Positions 63,238 through 64,000 of a stretch of DNA of 64,000 nt are shown here, one piece after another. The translations under genes were made by a program, and so were the position numbers. This DNA comes from Corynebacterium freiburgense (GTDB taxonomy: Bacteria > Actinomycetota > Actinomycetes > Mycobacteriales > Mycobacteriaceae). The notes under the pieces are model-generated. The model worked only from the letters and a program-made list of their open reading frames with translations, did not search any database and had not been told where the DNA came from. Positions within the stretch are counted from its first letter, which is position 1. Each line of letters opens with the position of its first letter. The stretch covers positions 1,426,001 to 1,490,000 of the forward strand of contig NZ_CP047355.1 in the NCBI RefSeq assembly GCF_030408815.1, in the 5' to 3' direction.

Positions 63238-63636
63238 CTATTTCTGGGCTTCTTCAGCCACAAATTCCACGTGGTTACCTTCAGGGTCGAGTACTACGGC
63301 TTCGTAGTATCCGTCTCCGGTGGTGCGAGGCCCGCTAGTAATTGTAAAACCAGCTTTGTCTAGTTCATTTGCCAGGGAATCCACATCATTACGTGTTCCT
63401 ACAGTAAAAGCGATATGAGCATATCCAAGTTGCTGGTTGCCTGCAGGTTTGGTGATATCCGGGCGGGACATGATTTCCAACCGCGCTCCTCCTTCAAATG
63501 TAAGAAAGTATGTTGTTAGGCCAGTGCGCGGATTGTGGTATTTCTTATTGGCTTTTGCACCAAACCAACGGCAGTAGAATTGTTTACTGCCTTCAAGGTC
63601 TGAGACAAAAAGTGCGCAGTGCTCAAGTACCGCCAT
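63238..63636 (-). CDS. VOC-superfamily (glyoxalase/bleomycin resistance-like) protein
   Basis: A 132-residue single VOC-fold protein with metal-ligand candidates in LEHCALFVSDLEGSKQFY (His), LGYAHIAFTV (His) and HVEFV (Glu). The substrate is unknown. It ends 20 bp from the convergent zinc-ribbon/SDR gene and is followed upstream by a membrane protein gene 2 bp away. Confidence 0.85.
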   Translation of the reverse strand: MAVLEHCALFVSDLEGSKQFYCRWFGAKANKKYHNPRTGLTTYFLTFEGGARLEIMSRPDITKPAGNQQLGYAHIAFTVGTRNDVDSLANELDKAGFTITSGPRTTGDGYYEAVVLDPEGNHVEFVAEEAQK

Positions 63637-63638
63637 GG

Positions 63639-64000
63639 TTATGCGTTCTCCGGTGTTTTGCGTGGTTGCCAGGCTTTACCCCATTCCCATGCGGTTGCCG
63701 CGATAATGCAGACTGCGATAGTCCCATAGAGTGATCCGTTAAAGTCATTGAGTTGTGTGGTTCGTATCAAAATTCCCAGAACAAGTTCCGCAATAATGGC
63801 AATAAAAATTGGGATTGAGCGAAGCCAAATAAATATGGCTATAAGCGCAATGGCGAGGATTACTCGGGTGATTTGTAAAGCAGGGTTATTATCTACGTCG
63901 AGGGTAAAGCCAAGTGGCCAACCGATGCACCGCGTAAATGAACCAGCCCCTGCAACGAGAATCCCTGTGCCATGAAGAAGGGCAAGGCCGATTATGGCAA
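63639..64000 (-). CDS. membrane protein, partial (5' end outside window)
   Basis: The last 120 codons of a polytopic protein. Hydrophobic stretches are AIIGLALLHGTGILVAG, ITRVILAIALIAIFIWL, IFIAIIAELVLGILI and GTIAVCIIAATAW, ending WQPRKTPENA. No family recognised. It is separated by 2 bp from the VOC gene, so they are probably cotranscribed. Confidence 0.7.
   Translation of the reverse strand, partial: AIIGLALLHGTGILVAGAGSFTRCIGWPLGFTLDVDNNPALQITRVILAIALIAIFIWLRSIPIFIAIIAELVLGILIRTTQLNDFNGSLYGTIAVCIIAATAWEWGKAWQPRKTPENA

Overview
The window is a chromosomal stretch of a Corynebacterium-like actinobacterium with a fairly low GC content for the group. The evidence is a mycothiol ligase gene (mshC), a Pup/pupylation locus without 20S proteasome genes next to pup, an ARC/Mpa ATPase without the C-terminal GQYL tail, an HtaA-type heme-binding surface protein behind a DtxR-like box, leaderless-type promoters, and gene orders shared with mycobacteria and corynebacteria as I recall them (pafA-pafB-pafC-tatA-tatC-helY; uppP, lipoprotein-pyrD; hisG-hisE-metH). 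I saw no IS element, prophage or CRISPR array. The species is not identified.

Region 1 (1-9.8 kb, all minus strand) is a complete trans-4-hydroxy-L-proline catabolic locus. It encodes an AGCS-type symporter, the pyrroline-hydroxycarboxylate deaminase, 4-hydroxyproline 2-epimerase, an ornithine-cyclodeaminase-family reductase, a GntR/FCD regulator, a three-subunit flavin/Fe-S D-hydroxyproline dehydrogenase and 2-oxoglutarate semialdehyde dehydrogenase (cut by the left edge). Together they convert hydroxyproline to 2-oxoglutarate. The two promoters carry nearly the same palindrome, GTACAATTGTAC, which I propose as the GntR operator. The second transcript would start with a hairpin-forming leader.

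Region 2 (10-23.2 kb, minus) is a thirteen-gene run with gaps under 30 bp: pup, pafA, pafB, pafC, tatA, tatC, helY, gluQ, pepQ-like, an SDR, cobL, cobM, cobK. Region 3 (23.4-31.2 kb) holds a plus-strand HtaA-domain surface protein gene that separates pup from its usual partners dop-arc-trmI, followed by an M18 aminopeptidase gene.

Region 4 (31.4-38.8 kb) is accessory in character. It contains a stand-alone SufC-SufB/D pair (resembling minimal SUF systems), a RecB-like nuclease, an orphan P-loop ATPase with a possible winged-helix tail, and a MacB/FtsX-type ABC exporter in an AT-rich setting. Region 5 (38.8-55.4 kb) is mostly core metabolism: Dcu transporter and aspartase, hisG and a HAD-HisE fusion, a DyP peroxidase, cobalamin-dependent metH, mshC, uppP, an aldo/keto reductase relative with a broken catalytic tetrad, an LppL-like lipoprotein and pyrD.

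Region 6 (55.4-64 kb) starts with a 547-bp hairpin-rich non-coding gap. It continues with a small membrane protein, a PEBP-family protein and a heterodimeric ABC exporter whose two half-transporters have complementary defects (one lacks Walker A, the other lacks the LSGGQ signature). A tRNA-Leu(GAG), an SDR, a ClgR-like regulator facing a zinc-ribbon/SDR fusion protein, a VOC protein and a truncated membrane protein complete it.
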